Source: Linnemannia hyalina (lineage: Eukaryota; Mortierellomycota; Mortierellomycetes; Mortierellales; Mortierellaceae). From it: a DNA stretch of 64,000 nt. The position numbers and the translations under genes were made by a program. Under the pieces are notes generated by a model. The model made no database searches and was not told the DNA's origin. It was given only the letters and a program-made list of their open reading frames with translations. Position 1 is the stretch's first letter. Each line of letters starts with the position of its first letter. Of the stretch, positions 45,825 to 56,207 are shown piece by piece. The stretch lies in assembly GCA_019671135.1 (NCBI GenBank), contig JAHRHY010000024.1:682001-746000 (forward strand), read 5' to 3'.

Positions 45825-48800
45825 GTGAATTGTCAAGTGGAGAAGGGAAGGAAGGAGGGGACAGGGAGGGACGGGGAGAGAAGGAGGGCAGCACTGACAG
45901 TTTGTGGTCCACAAATGATGGACAAAGAAGCTGTGAGTATGGGAGAAAAGGACAATGAAGAAAAGAAAGGAGAGGTGGTTCAGTAAAGACAAGGAAGGAT
46001 TGAAGGTATGGAGGGTAGGCGGATGATAAATGTGAAATGGGAAAAGATGTGCACACAGACCTTTGAAATGAAAATGCTGTTGTGGTTTAGTTTAACAGGA
46101 ACAAGTAGTCCGCATGCATGTGCAATCGTCTTGGCTCGAGGCAATACAGAAATGAGAAGAAAAAATCAAACAAGAAAGTTGAAGAAAAATAGGAGGGCGA
46201 GCTTGTTTCTGTGTGTGCACACAACCGTGTTGGAACGGGGAAAAAAAGGGGAGGTGGGTGGCTGTTGTTTAGGAACTGTGTACAAGAACAACCTGGGTTG
46301 TTGATTTTTGTATTTGTGATACAAGAAGGTGGAAGTGAGGAAAGGGCTTTTTTAAATGCAGTGGTGGAAAGAGGAAAATTAGTGACAAAGCAGCAAAAAA
46401 ATATTCAAAGACGGCGTAATGTATCGTGTAGTGTTTGTATGTGTTGGTGTATGTATACAGGGATAGGGACAACAGGCTGGCCAGAGGAGCAAGAGCGAAA
46501 AAAAAAAAGATGATGCGAAAGAAAAGCAAGAAAAGAAAAACAAGAAAGGAAGAAGAGAAAAAGGAAAGAGAAGAGAGGAGAGGAAAAATGGAAGAAAGAA
46601 GAATGAAAGAGAAGAGAAGAAAGAGGACGAGGAGCAATTGGAAAAAGAGCGGAACTCATCGACAGACGACGTTTAGAATGGCTGCAACAACATGCCCGTG
46701 TGAGAGAGAGGTGTGTGAGAGAAAGGTACGAGACTAGTATGCGATTTGAGAGTGAAAGAGAGTGAAAGAGAGTGAAGGCGAGGGTCAAGTTGATGCGGGT
46801 TGTTGCTAATGAGAAAAAAGGTTATGTGCTAGTGAACGAACCCGTCCTGTCATCTCCTTCTAACGATAAAACATCAGGGACCATGACCTCCATTACATAT
46901 TGTAGTTTACACATACTTGGTGGTTGCGTCAAAAGAGAGATACTTTCGGGGATTGATAGCCACATTCCCTGACCAGCATATGTCTACAATACCAGTGTGT
47001 CAACATATGCGGCTCTCTCCCGGACACTTTTTTTTCTCGTGCAAACCAGGAATGGGTAGACGGGGAGAGAGGGAGTGAGAGAGAGAGAGAGCGAGAGGGT
47101 ACCGGTCCTTTTTAGTGCTAGTGAGGTTGGATTGATGGCAGCTATTGAAAAGTGGATGTGAGCACTTTTTTTCCTCCTCCCTGCTACTCCTTGAACCCCA
47201 TCAACCCCTTTCTTTTCACTACCAAAAGGGCGAAAAAAAAGCAAACAGTAATAAACGGGTTGCTATTTTACATGCATGCCGAAGGTACCCTGTCTGCTTT
47301 AGTCTTCTTTCTTCTCCCACACAAGGGCTTAAGCTTTGCTCTCCGCTCACCTTTTTTCGCATCCATAACCCAGTTGGGGCACATGTAATTTGGATAGAGA
47401 GGCGATCCATTTTACGTTCAGCGGGAGGGAAACGATATAAAAAAAAGGGTCGATCAAACCATCTCTACAAAAGGTACCTCAACTTTCCGTCTTGTCACCT
47501 CCACAAGCTGGCTTTCGCTATCCTGTCTTGTTCTCCTTAGCGCTTGTGCTTGTGCGTATGCTTGAGAAGAAGAAGCGAACATCACTCCTGCAGCGGCACA
47601 AAAAAATAAAAACTGCTCACTGAAGCAGTGTCAGCGTAATGGCACATGTGCCTGAAGCACACTCCCCCACCCCTTTTTTCACTTTCTCTGTGTCCCCTAG
47701 TGCGCTATAGGTATCCTCTGAGCAGGCGGCATGCTTTTTTCATATTTCCTGTTGTTGATTTTCAAGGCGAACATGTTGAGTAGACTAGTAGCGAAATGAG
47801 AGTAGTTAGCGAGCACCTGCTCGAACCAAACCTCACGATTGTGGGAGCTGGAATGAGTAAGAGAAAGGGAGAGATGTTCAGGTTATTTTTTGCTCTTTGT
47901 CATCCACTTTCGTTGCTGAAAATAAAAAAAAGGAATATTAGTGCTAGCGCGTTAGCCCTAATAACACTTGAACCTTTTTTCTTTGCCGCCTTGACAAGAT
48001 CGAGGGTAGAGTCCTTTTACCGCTCTTTTAACTGAGCACAAATGCAACAAAAAGAGGGAGGACCCTGCCGTTGTAAGAGAAAAACAAAATATCACCCCCC
48101 TCGAAAATAAGGCGACAACAGCTTCAAAGGCGGTGCGGTTTTTTGTTGGTCATTCATGCACCTTGTCAGATGAATAAAATTGTGTACGAAAAAAACCTTG
48201 TCAGATGAACAATAAATAAAAGAGTTTGGAGATGAGCAAGAGCGTAAACGGAGAGATATGTATATCTATTAACGAGTATAACTCGGGGTACCAGTACAAT
48301 CGTTTTTATGCACGTAGAACAGTGATGTTGAGCGGGTACTTTCTTCTTCATATCATTATGTGTGTTTCGTTAAAGCAGAAAGAGTGGTATCGGACAATTT
48401 CAAGCGCGTGCGAGTGCAAGATGCAGGAGTGATCTTTCCCATTACTACCCTTGTCTCTCTTCTCCTTCCTCTCCTCAAAAAAGTGAATCCGTGCAGAACG
48501 ACATGACAAGAATAGATCGCAGCATTTGTTGAAAGATGAACTATTTTTCATATCGTCTTAGGCGCTCTCAACATAAAAAATTGCGACCATACCCTCGCTC
48601 TCACACCTCTACGTTCTTTCTCTCTCACACTAGGATGGGACCGTAGTGATAGGCACGCTTTCTACTTTTACATACCACCTATATTTCTTCACTTAGATTG
48701 AGCTGATATTCACCACGATCAGTGATAAGGCTGAAGAAGAACAAGACACCGGAATGGGATCTAAACGATGCTTCTCAGACGGTCTAGACGTATTATTTTA

Positions 48801-49008
48801 TGTGGAGAGCGAAGGAGAGGAATGAAGGTCCGAAAGGGCACAAGTCCAAAAAAACTACTCTAGACGACCTTAGCCTCCGGCCTAATCGAATCGGTAGAAG
48901 AAAAAGAAATGAAAGCAACCGGAACGGTATCCGTGAACGTCTCAAGGTGGAGCAGCGTTATTGATGGAGGTTCAGGCACCAAGGAGTTTTTTATTCAGAT
49001 GTCATGAC
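45825..49008. other. 3.2-kb intergenic region with purine tracts
   Basis: No gene recognised. It includes a purine-rich run of ~130 bases (46498–46630), a GAGAGTGAAA repeat near 46748–46777, and a GAGAGA run near 47076–47096. The first part is the promoter of the 7TM gene. Short ORFs are low-complexity. Confidence 0.5.
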
Positions 49009-49017
49009 ATTCTTTAA

Positions 49018-49540
49018 TTTTTTTTTTTTGGTGCACAATTTTATTTCTCTAACAAACAGCATAGAGAAGTAATTTGGAAGTAAAAGAGGACTACACACCA
49101 AACTCTTCAGTGCACCATCCACCAGTCGCAGTCCGGTCCAGAATCTGGCTCTGCGCAACAATTGTCGCTGCTCTTCACAGTTTAAACGGAAGAAAATAAA
49201 ACTAGATACGAATGAAGGGGATTCTTCCCATCCTCTCCATCATTGGCAGCCTGCTCCTTCCTAACAAACTCTCCAACAACCGCTCGTCAGCAGCGTGTGG
49301 GTCCTTGGTCGCTCCTGGGCACCTTCCTTCATCATGTGTGGCTAGCGAAGCGCCACACGGGCAGAAACCATCATGCGTGATGTAACCGTATCCTTGACTC
49401 CAGTCACTTCGGGGCATGTGTACTTGGATGTCTTGTCCTTGGCAGAGATACCCTGGGTCTGCTCCCACGCGATCGTCGCGGAGCACCGAGGTTTCCAGAT
49501 CAGCTCCGAGGCCTGCGCCTACAGGTAGCCAACAAACCAG
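49018..49540 (-). mobile_element. 5'-truncated poly(A) retroposon, copy C
   Basis: Minus-strand sense. The plus strand starts with poly(T) and is flanked by a 9-bp direct repeat ATTCTTTAA (49009–49017 and 49541–49549), a target-site duplication. The 5' end is truncated within the coding part at the GFVGYLEAQ-equivalent region. The C-terminal Cys/His motif (FCPCGASLATH) is the same as in copies B and D. A target-site duplication plus a poly(A) tail indicates LINE-type retrotransposition. Confidence 0.75.
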
Positions 49541-49583
49541 ATTCTTTAAGTGCACTTTTTTTGACACTCGATTGTATTTCTCT

Positions 49584-50341
49584 TTTTTTTTTTTTTTCGT
49601 ACACAATTTTATTTCTCTGACAAACAGCATAGAGAAGTTATTTGGAAGTAAAAGGGGACTACAGACCAAACTCTTCAGTGCACCATCCGCCAGTCGCAGT
49701 CCGGTCCAGAACCTGGCTCTGCGCAACAATTGTCGCTGCTCTTCACAGCTTAAACGGAAGAAAATAAAACTAGATACGAATGAAGGGGATTCTTCCCATC
49801 CTCTCCATCATTGACAACCTCCTCCTTCCTAACAAACTCTCCGACAACCGCTCGTCAGCAGCGCGTGGGTCCTTGGTCGCCCCAGGGCACCTTCCTTCAC
49901 AATGTGTGGCTAGCGAAGCGCCACACGGACAGAAACCATCGTGCGTGATGTAACCGTATCCTTGACTCCAATCACCTCGGGGGCCTGTATATTTGGATGT
50001 CTTATCCTTGGCAGAGATGCCCTGGCTTTGTTCCCATGCGATTGTCGCGGAGCACCGAGGTTTCCAGATCAGCTCCGAGGCCTGCGCCTCCAGGTAGCCA
50101 ACAAACTTGTGAAGGACTGTCTTGGCGATGGACATTGGGGTCCGGAAGACCGCGGACCATTCAGTCAACATGCTCAAGGGGGTGATGCCGCGGAGGAGAT
50201 CCGACACATTCCACATCGGTTTCTCGTCTCGATCGAGAGCTGGACTACCGCTGTGCACGGCTCGAGCTCCACCGATGGAGGAAAATCCTCGTACATGATC
50301 TGCATCCGAAGGGGGCCACCAGTGTATGGGTACTGGCCTAT
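49584..50341 (-). mobile_element. 5'-truncated poly(A) retroposon, copy B (longest)
   Basis: Flanked by a 13-bp direct repeat ATTGTATTTCTCT (49571–49583 and 50342–50354). The minus-strand frame is open over about 190 codons: VPIHWWPPSDADHVRGF, LRGITPLSMLTEWSAVF, SELIWKPRCSATIAWEQ, then FCPCGASLATH and a stop near 49790. I read it as the C-terminal end of a LINE ORF (inference); no reverse-transcriptase motifs are included because of truncation. The 3' end has AATAAAATTGTGTACGA before the poly(A). Confidence 0.75.
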
Positions 50342-50361
50342 ATTGTATTTCTCTCTTTAAG

Positions 50362-50730
50362 TTTTTTTTTTTTTTTTTTTTTTTTTTGTCCACGATTTTA
50401 TTTCTCTAAAGAACAATTCATGTAGGTAATCCAAAAATAAAAGGGCTATTTGTGAGGACCCCTTCCCAGTACACCATCCCCTAGTCACAGTCCGGTTCTA
50501 ATAACGCTGGCTCTGCGCAACAATCGTTGTCGCTCTTCACGACAAAAACGGAAGAAAATACAAAAGCGATCTATCCAGTTATTACTCTCAACTAAAACAC
50601 CTTCATCTGAACAACCAGGAGATAGCAAAAGTACTTTCTTCCCAGTGCCGTTTTTCAAGTGTTCGACGTCACCTCCATCCATGCACATGTGTGCAACGCA
50701 ACAACCCAAAAAAATAAAAATGGTTGTCAC
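50362..50730 (-). mobile_element. Diverged poly(A) retroposon, copy A
   Basis: The poly(T) run of 26 at 50362–50387 is followed by sequence related to copies B–D (TTTTATTTCTCTAA, then GGCTCTGCGCAACAATCG) but clearly diverged, so it is older or from a related subfamily. The 5' limit is uncertain; similarity is convincing to about 50560. The coding part (LRRASVIRTGL on the minus strand) is degraded. Confidence 0.5.
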
Positions 50731-51238
50731 GCGCCTCCTGGACAGGGGAGACTAGCGCGAAAAGAGGGGGGGTTGCCATTGTGCTTGCGCACTTGTGTGG
50801 GAAAAAAACAAAAGTTTCGCTCCTCGTTTCCCACACACCTTCAAGGCAGAAAGGTTGGAACGTTAGCCATCCAGGCCTGGGGTTCTTTTTATACTGTGAG
50901 GGACTGACAGCGGTGCTCTAAGACGCTTAAGGCAGAACTCATAGAGACTGCGCGAATACTCATATCACCAAGTAGTTCCAACATGGCACCTCATGAGCAA
51001 AGATCCATCCATGCACTTCCGTGCTTCGCAAGGGAAGTCAACCCTCGCACCGACCTGGACAGGGGGGCCGGGTCTTGAATCCGTCAAATCCGTAGCGTAT
51101 CTCCTTGTGGGTGGGACCAAGGACCTCTCGCAAAGAGGATGGAAAGGCAGACGACCAACTCCATTCGACTGACATTCCGTGCGGCGATGGGGGACCATGT
51201 CAAGAAAGCAGACCAAGCAATAGAATGAAGTAGATAAA
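50731..51238. other. Unassigned sequence between retroposon and LTR
   Basis: Two short related stretches occur here: CCATCCATGCAC and CCTGGACAGGGG near 50680–50750 and again near 51004–51066. They may be copies of an unidentified repeat or part of a long LTR. The right limit of the chromovirus LTR could not be set. Confidence 0.3.
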
Positions 51239-51394
51239 GAGAACCTTGATCAAGGACTAAGAAATGAGTATAAGGAATAGGTTAAAGAGTATGTTGTATT
51301 GGCGATACCAAGTAAAGAGCTATAGATTTGCTATCTAAGGCCCTTTTATACTCGTTAGGGCGAAGTCACAAGAGCAAGCTCTTGTCTCGTGACA
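51239..51394 (-). repeat. Start of 3' LTR of chromovirus 1
   Basis: On the minus strand a polypurine tract AGAGGGGGAGGT overlaps the pol stop and is directly followed by TGTCACGAGACAAGAG, as expected for an LTR beginning with TG. Inside are a short perfect palindrome (ACAAGAGC AA GCTCTTGT, 51368–51385) and a TATAAAAGG box near 51345. The far end and a matching 5' LTR were not found, so the left-hand boundary given is arbitrary. Confidence 0.5.
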
Positions 51395-51404
51395 ACCTCC
51401 CCCT

Positions 51405-54400
51405 CTAGGGCCGAGTTCCAAGAGGCCTTTGGCTGGGTTTGTGAGGGTGTTGCAGATGGAACTCGCGAACAAGGTCCGGGGAATTCTTGACACAGGCGGC
51501 CGGTTCCCAGGTTCGTTCGGATACGGGGTAGCCTCTCCAATGTATATAGTATTCAAGGTGGTTGCGCCTGATCCGTGAATCCAAAATGGCCTCAACCTCG
51601 TACTCCTCATCGCCGGAGACGACAAGCGGAGGAGGTCGTTTTGAGGCTCGACCGGGGATCGTATCTGGATGCGCACGCTCAAGTAAGTTTACATGAAAGA
51701 CAGGATGTAGCTTGGTCGTTGGTGGTAAATCGAGACGGAAGGATCGAGTGCCGATTTTTTCGAGAATACGGTAAGGGCCCATGCGCTTATGGTCGAGCTT
51801 CTTGCATGGTCTGTTCGTTTGGAGGTTCCGGGCGTCTAGCCATACAAGATCTCCTACTTGCAGATTGGGTTGTGGTTGGGCCTTGGTGTCGAAGTTCCTG
51901 GCATGCTGTTCAATGGCGGTGTGGATATTGAGTTGCATCTCCGCATAGAGGTTCTTTAGGGCCTGGACGCGTTCCTGGGCTGGGACATTGTCCTTCGAGA
52001 CTCTTGGGATGGTGATGGTGAATTTCGGATGGTAGCCGAGGTTGGCAAAGAATGGTGTTGTTTTTGTTGTTGAGTGTGTTGCGTTGTTGTATGCAAATTC
52101 TGCTATCGGTAGAAGGGTGCTCCAGTCCGTTTGCTGATAGTCGATATACCCTCGTAGGTACTGTTCCAGTATTGAATTTACTCTCTCGGTCTGTCCATCG
52201 GTGCGTTGGTGGTAGGCGGTAGAAAGCTTCTGATTGATCCCCAGAGACTTGAACATGGTGGAAACGAAGGCTGAAGTGAAGGTGGCGCCTCTGTCAGAAA
52301 CAATGTCATCCGGGAGACCGTGGGCTGAAAATACGCGTTCTAGGAACAAACAGACCGTATCCTGTGCATTGATGTTGTCGTAGGTGGGGACAAAGTGTGC
52401 CATCTTGGTGAATCGGTCCACAAAAACACAGATTGCCGTATAGCCGTTTGAGGGGGGGAGTTGGGTGATGAAATCCATCGATACTGAGGTCCAGGGGCGA
52501 TCGGGTACAGGCAGGGGTTGTAAAAGTCCATAAGGCTTGTGAGTGGATGACTTTGTCCGTTGGCAGGTGTCACAACCGTTGATGTAATCCTTGATGTAAC
52601 GCCACATGGAAGGCCAGTAAAAGGTTCGACTGACAAGGTCTGAGGTCTTGGTAATTCCAAAATGACCGGCGGTTGGGGCGTCGTGACATTCTTGAAGGAT
52701 TTGTTTCTTGAGTTCGGGATCGTCGGGGACGCAGACAAGGCCATCCCGCAGGAGTAGCCCATCTTGAATTGAGTACTGGGCATTGTCCGAGTTCGACTTT
52801 GCGGTCTTGGCGAGTATTGGACCAAAGTATAGATCATCGGGGATTAGTGTCTTGATTTTTTCCTGGATCGCTGGCGTCTCTGGTTGCAGTGACCGGGCCT
52901 GGATGGTGTTCAGAATCTGGATCGGCGGTAGGAGGGTCATCTCGGTCTTGCCGTGCTGGGCCGCACCTCCCTCTCCAGGGTTGTCCCGCCGGGACAAAGC
53001 ATCGGCAGCGGCATTCTGGGAGCCAGGGCGGTAATGGATGGTAAAGTTGTAGTCAGACAAGATTTCAGACCAGCGGACTTGACGGCGGCTCAATTGGCGC
53101 GTGGTGGTAAAGTACTCAAGATTTCTGTGGTCGGTGATGACTTCCGTGGTAGCGGGCGAGAATTCCAGGTAGTGTCGCCAATGTTTAAAGGCAGACACAA
53201 TGGCAAGGAGTTCTTTGTCGTAGATCTGATAGTTGAGTTCAGCAGGCAATAGTTTTCGGGAGTAGTAAGCGATAGGATGTAGGCGTCCATCTTGGTCACG
53301 CTGACTGCAGACAGCGCCGAGGGCCTTGTCAGAAGCGTCAGTTTCAATGATGCAGGGGCGATCTGGTTGGAAATGCCGAAGGACGGGGCCAGACATGAAG
53401 CGTGACTTGAGCTCCGTGAAAGCGGCTTGTGCGATAGCGGTCCAGACAAAGTTAGTATTTTTCTTGAGTAACGCGGTGAGAGGCGCGGCGATATGGGAGT
53501 ATTTCCGTACAAAACGACGGTAGAAGTTGGAGAAACCCAGAAAGCACTGGACATCCGAAACGGAAGAGGGAGTGGGCCAATCGCGAATGGCGGCAACCTT
53601 GGCGGGGTCCATAGAAATACCGTCAGTTCCGATCACAAAGCCGAGGAATTCGACTTTTTCCTTGTCGAACGAGCATTTCTCGAGTTTTAAGCATAGACCA
53701 GCGTCTTGGAGCTTGCTGAGAACTTTGCGGACATGCGCGGTATGTTCCTCAAGGGTGTCGGAGTAGATGAGAATGTCGTCAATGTATAGCACGACAAAGT
53801 CATCTAGGTAATCGCGGAGGACGTCGTTGGCGAAAGCTTGGAAAGTTCCGGGAGCGTTCATTAGTCCGAAGGGCATGACTGTATACTCAAAGTGGCCATA
53901 GCGGCAGCGGAATGCAGTCTTCCATTCGTCGCCCTCCTTGATGCGGAGAAGATTGTATGCTCCTCGCATGTCGAGCTTGGTGAAATACTTGGCTTTGCCT
54001 AGTCGGTCGAAAGTTTCGGAGATCAGTGGCAGAGGGCATCGATTGGGGACAGTCACCTTGTTGAGGCCTCGATAGTCGACACAGAGGCGGAGAGAACCGT
54101 CTTTCTTTTTAACAAAAAGGACGGGGGCGCCAGCTGGAGACTCGGATCGACGGATGAACCCTTTTGCAAGGTTTTCTTGAATATATTCGCGTAGAACTTG
54201 CAGTTCCGTTTGTGATAGGTTGTACACTGGTCCAAATGGCACGGTGGCTCCTTCGACCACAGGGATATTGTGATCATAGGGTCGATGTGGCGGTAGCTTG
54301 TCGGCTTGCATCTTGGAGAATACCTGAGCATATTCGGCATATTTCTCGGGCAGTTGGACTGTGGGTTTTGATTCAGGGATAGAGTTGTCGTTGGTGGTTG

Positions 54401-55085
54401 CGCTGGCGAGTTCTTCGATTCGGGAGATGTCGAGCATGTATCCGACTCCTTGATTGGTCTTGAGGATCTGACGGAGTTGTGTATTGCTAATAATGGAGAT
54501 GTTGGTTGCTGATCGGTTCTTGGCGGATTTGGATAGTTGGTTGGATCCTGAGGTGTACTTGGTGGGAACCAAAGTGGATTTGGGTTTGGAAGGTGGCAGA
54601 AGGATTCGGTCTTGTTCCTGGAAGGAAGGGATGGATCGAGGCATTGTTGATTGTGCAAGGGGGGAAAGCTTGTCGAGTGTGTGCTGATGGAGGCATGGCA
54701 TAGTAATGGTTCGTTTCTCCCAGTCGATATATGGGTTGTGTGAGCGGAGCCAGTCCATGCCAAGAATAATGGCATAATTGCCAAGTGCAATGAGTTGAAA
54801 AGTGTGTGTGGAAAAGTGTTGTGAGTGGGATTGCATAACCAATGTGGTGGCGTGATGAGAGGTATGTGTTGAACCATTGGCAAGAGAGATTTGTAATAAG
54901 TGTTGTGCTAGTGGAAGATTGTGCTGTTGTGCTAGATTTTGATGAATGAATGAGATGGTTGCTCCTGAGTCGATCATTGCATGGACTGGTAGTGAGGAGT
55001 TTTGGAAGTGAAGAGTAATTGGAATAGTAATAGGGGATAGCAGAGGATCATTTGGAGATTTGTTATACAGCTCGCCCAGACACAC
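51405..55085 (-). CDS. pol: Ty3/Gypsy chromovirus 1 polyprotein (pol)
   Basis: One open frame of 1226 codons. Protease: MIDSGATISFI (~37–47) and IILGMDWL. Reverse transcriptase: ~300–490 with LRLCVDYRGLN and YIDD at ~434–437. RNase H: CIIETDASDKALG and ADALSRR. Integrase: HHCC region (GHFGITKT…CDTCQRTKS), then the DDE core with SMDFI, SDRGATF and GQTERVNSILEQ. C-terminal chromodomain: YEVEAILDSRIRRNHLEYYI followed by HWRGYPVSERTWEP. The chromodomain would direct integration to chromatin. The frame is intact; it is -1 relative to gag and is also open upstream of the gag stop, so it probably needs frameshifting. Confidence 0.95.
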   Translation of the reverse strand: MCLGELYNKSPNDPLLSPITIPITLHFQNSSLPVHAMIDSGATISFIHQNLAQQHNLPLAQHLLQISLANGSTHTSHHATTLVMQSHSQHFSTHTFQLIALGNYAIILGMDWLRSHNPYIDWEKRTITMPCLHQHTLDKLSPLAQSTMPRSIPSFQEQDRILLPPSKPKSTLVPTKYTSGSNQLSKSAKNRSATNISIISNTQLRQILKTNQGVGYMLDISRIEELASATTNDNSIPESKPTVQLPEKYAEYAQVFSKMQADKLPPHRPYDHNIPVVEGATVPFGPVYNLSQTELQVLREYIQENLAKGFIRRSESPAGAPVLFVKKKDGSLRLCVDYRGLNKVTVPNRCPLPLISETFDRLGKAKYFTKLDMRGAYNLLRIKEGDEWKTAFRCRYGHFEYTVMPFGLMNAPGTFQAFANDVLRDYLDDFVVLYIDDILIYSDTLEEHTAHVRKVLSKLQDAGLCLKLEKCSFDKEKVEFLGFVIGTDGISMDPAKVAAIRDWPTPSSVSDVQCFLGFSNFYRRFVRKYSHIAAPLTALLKKNTNFVWTAIAQAAFTELKSRFMSGPVLRHFQPDRPCIIETDASDKALGAVCSQRDQDGRLHPIAYYSRKLLPAELNYQIYDKELLAIVSAFKHWRHYLEFSPATTEVITDHRNLEYFTTTRQLSRRQVRWSEILSDYNFTIHYRPGSQNAAADALSRRDNPGEGGAAQHGKTEMTLLPPIQILNTIQARSLQPETPAIQEKIKTLIPDDLYFGPILAKTAKSNSDNAQYSIQDGLLLRDGLVCVPDDPELKKQILQECHDAPTAGHFGITKTSDLVSRTFYWPSMWRYIKDYINGCDTCQRTKSSTHKPYGLLQPLPVPDRPWTSVSMDFITQLPPSNGYTAICVFVDRFTKMAHFVPTYDNINAQDTVCLFLERVFSAHGLPDDIVSDRGATFTSAFVSTMFKSLGINQKLSTAYHQRTDGQTERVNSILEQYLRGYIDYQQTDWSTLLPIAEFAYNNATHSTTKTTPFFANLGYHPKFTITIPRVSKDNVPAQERVQALKNLYAEMQLNIHTAIEQHARNFDTKAQPQPNLQVGDLVWLDARNLQTNRPCKKLDHKRMGPYRILEKIGTRSFRLDLPPTTKLHPVFHVNLLERAHPDTIPGRASKRPPPLVVSGDEEYEVEAILDSRIRRNHLEYYIHWRGYPVSERTWEPAACVKNSPDLVREFHLQHPHKPSQRPLGTRP

Positions 55086-55099
55086 TCCAACTTTACTGT

Positions 55100-55525
55100 C
55101 TAGGCTGAATCTTTTTCCAATTGGAAAGAGATTGCATCGGGCTGGTCGCTAGTCTGTGTAGGCTGAAGGGCCGAGATCGAGGCTGTTGCCTTTGGGGCGT
55201 TCTTGAACGAGGGCTTTGCAGGTTTCTTGGGGCAGTCGTCAAGCCAATGATCTGCTGAACCACAGTAGGTGCACAGTCCTTCCTTTTGACGACGAAGACG
55301 CTCAGACGGTGGCAAAGGACCATGGCGAGCATGCGAGAGATCCATGTCCATCGAAGTGGTCGCGGGAGCTGAGGTAGCAGGGGTGGACGCGGTAGTTGGG
55401 GTGGATGAGGCTTGAGTGGTAGTAGAAGTGTGGGCAGTGGTGGAACGGGACGGAGTGCTGGAAGATTTGTTGCCGGAACGGGTCACTGCATAGCCGTACT
55501 GTCGGTTGTCGATGTCGATAGCCAA
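55100..55525 (-). CDS. gag: Chromovirus 1 gag, C-terminal part (5'-truncated)
   Basis: The gag frame starts within LAIDIDNRQYGYAV, a common capsid C-terminal segment. It continues through a S/T-rich stretch to one CCHC knuckle (CTYCGSADHWLDDC) and ends QLEKDSA-stop at 55100. Upstream of ~55530 the frame no longer looks like Gag, so most of the capsid domain and the 5' LTR are missing. A GGAAAAAGA run (55110–55118 on the plus-strand complement) lies in the gag/pol overlap and is the likely slip site, although not a textbook heptamer. Confidence 0.75.
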   Translation of the reverse strand: MAIDIDNRQYGYAVTRSGNKSSSTPSRSTTAHTSTTTQASSTPTTASTPATSAPATTSMDMDLSHARHGPLPPSERLRRQKEGLCTYCGSADHWLDDCPKKPAKPSFKNAPKATASISALQPTQTSDQPDAISFQLEKDSA

Positions 55526-55618
55526 TTGTGAATGGAGAATAATAACCGGGGTTGTGATAGTAAAGGTTATGATGGGAATAGGAATAACGAAACAAAGAGA
55601 GGGATCTGTTTAATTCAG

Positions 55619-55648
55619 GGACGAAGAGTCCTTATGTACTCTTCGTCC
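55619..55648. repeat. Perfect 11-bp hairpin
   Basis: GGACGAAGAGT and ACTCTTCGTCC are exact inverted repeats around an 8-base loop. It lies between the truncated gag of element 1 and the 3' flank of element 2. It may be part of an LTR; on the minus strand it sits just after TGCTATAATCACGTG, and a similar TGCTATGACACGTG is found upstream of element 2 (near 61790). Confidence 0.7.
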
Positions 55649-55829
55649 TAATGATACACGTGATTATAGCACATAACCCTCCACGGGGGGAGAGGCTGTA
55701 AGCCGGGTTTAAGACTAGGGCTAGAAGTAGTGTATCTATGCTAGTAATTGTGTGTGCTTCTTACTAACTGACAAAACGACGTGGAGTAGAGTGCTATGAC
55801 TAAACGAAAGAGTTGTCGTTTGGATGTTT

Positions 55830-56129
55830 GAGGGAAAAAAGAAAACCTCATATGAAAGAAGGGGTGTAAGGGAAAAAATCGAAAAAACCTTGGAAGGGCA
55901 AAGCCCTGGAGAGCAGGTGTAGAAAAGACAATAATGACTACAGTAGAATATGTGTATATGTGTGTGTGAGGATAAAAAATAAAAACCTCGGTAGATAAGT
56001 TGATAAGCTGTGAGGAAAAAATAAAAACCTCAATATAGTGAATTTGATTGCAAGAGGAAAGCGAGAAAACCTCTGCAGATGTATGTTATTATTGTGAGGA
56101 AAAAGGTTGTGACACCATTAAAAAACCTC
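55830..56129. repeat. Array of six short stem-loop modules in the 3' flank of chromovirus 2
   Basis: Six blocks each have a 4-base stem around an A-rich loop (plus strand): GAGG…CCTC at 55830–55849, 55968–55989, 56012–56031, 56054–56073 and 56096–56129, and AAGG…CCTT at 55868–55891. Most read GAGG(A/T)AAAAA…AAAACCTC. Further hairpins follow to 56180 (AAAACG/CGTTTT and GAACAAATCG/CGATTTCTGTTC). On the element's sense strand they form a serial run of GAGGTTTT…CCTC hairpins after the stop codon. Confidence 0.65.
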
Positions 56130-56207
56130 GAACAAATCGTCAGAGCGATTTCTGTTCAAACAAAACGTCGATGCGTTTTATGTGTCAATCGGAGGATATG
56201 ATTGTCT

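Noticed and set aside
53090..53596. Several long plus- and minus-strand ORFs inside the chromovirus pol genes
   Set aside because: All are alternative-frame shadows of the intact pol ORFs.
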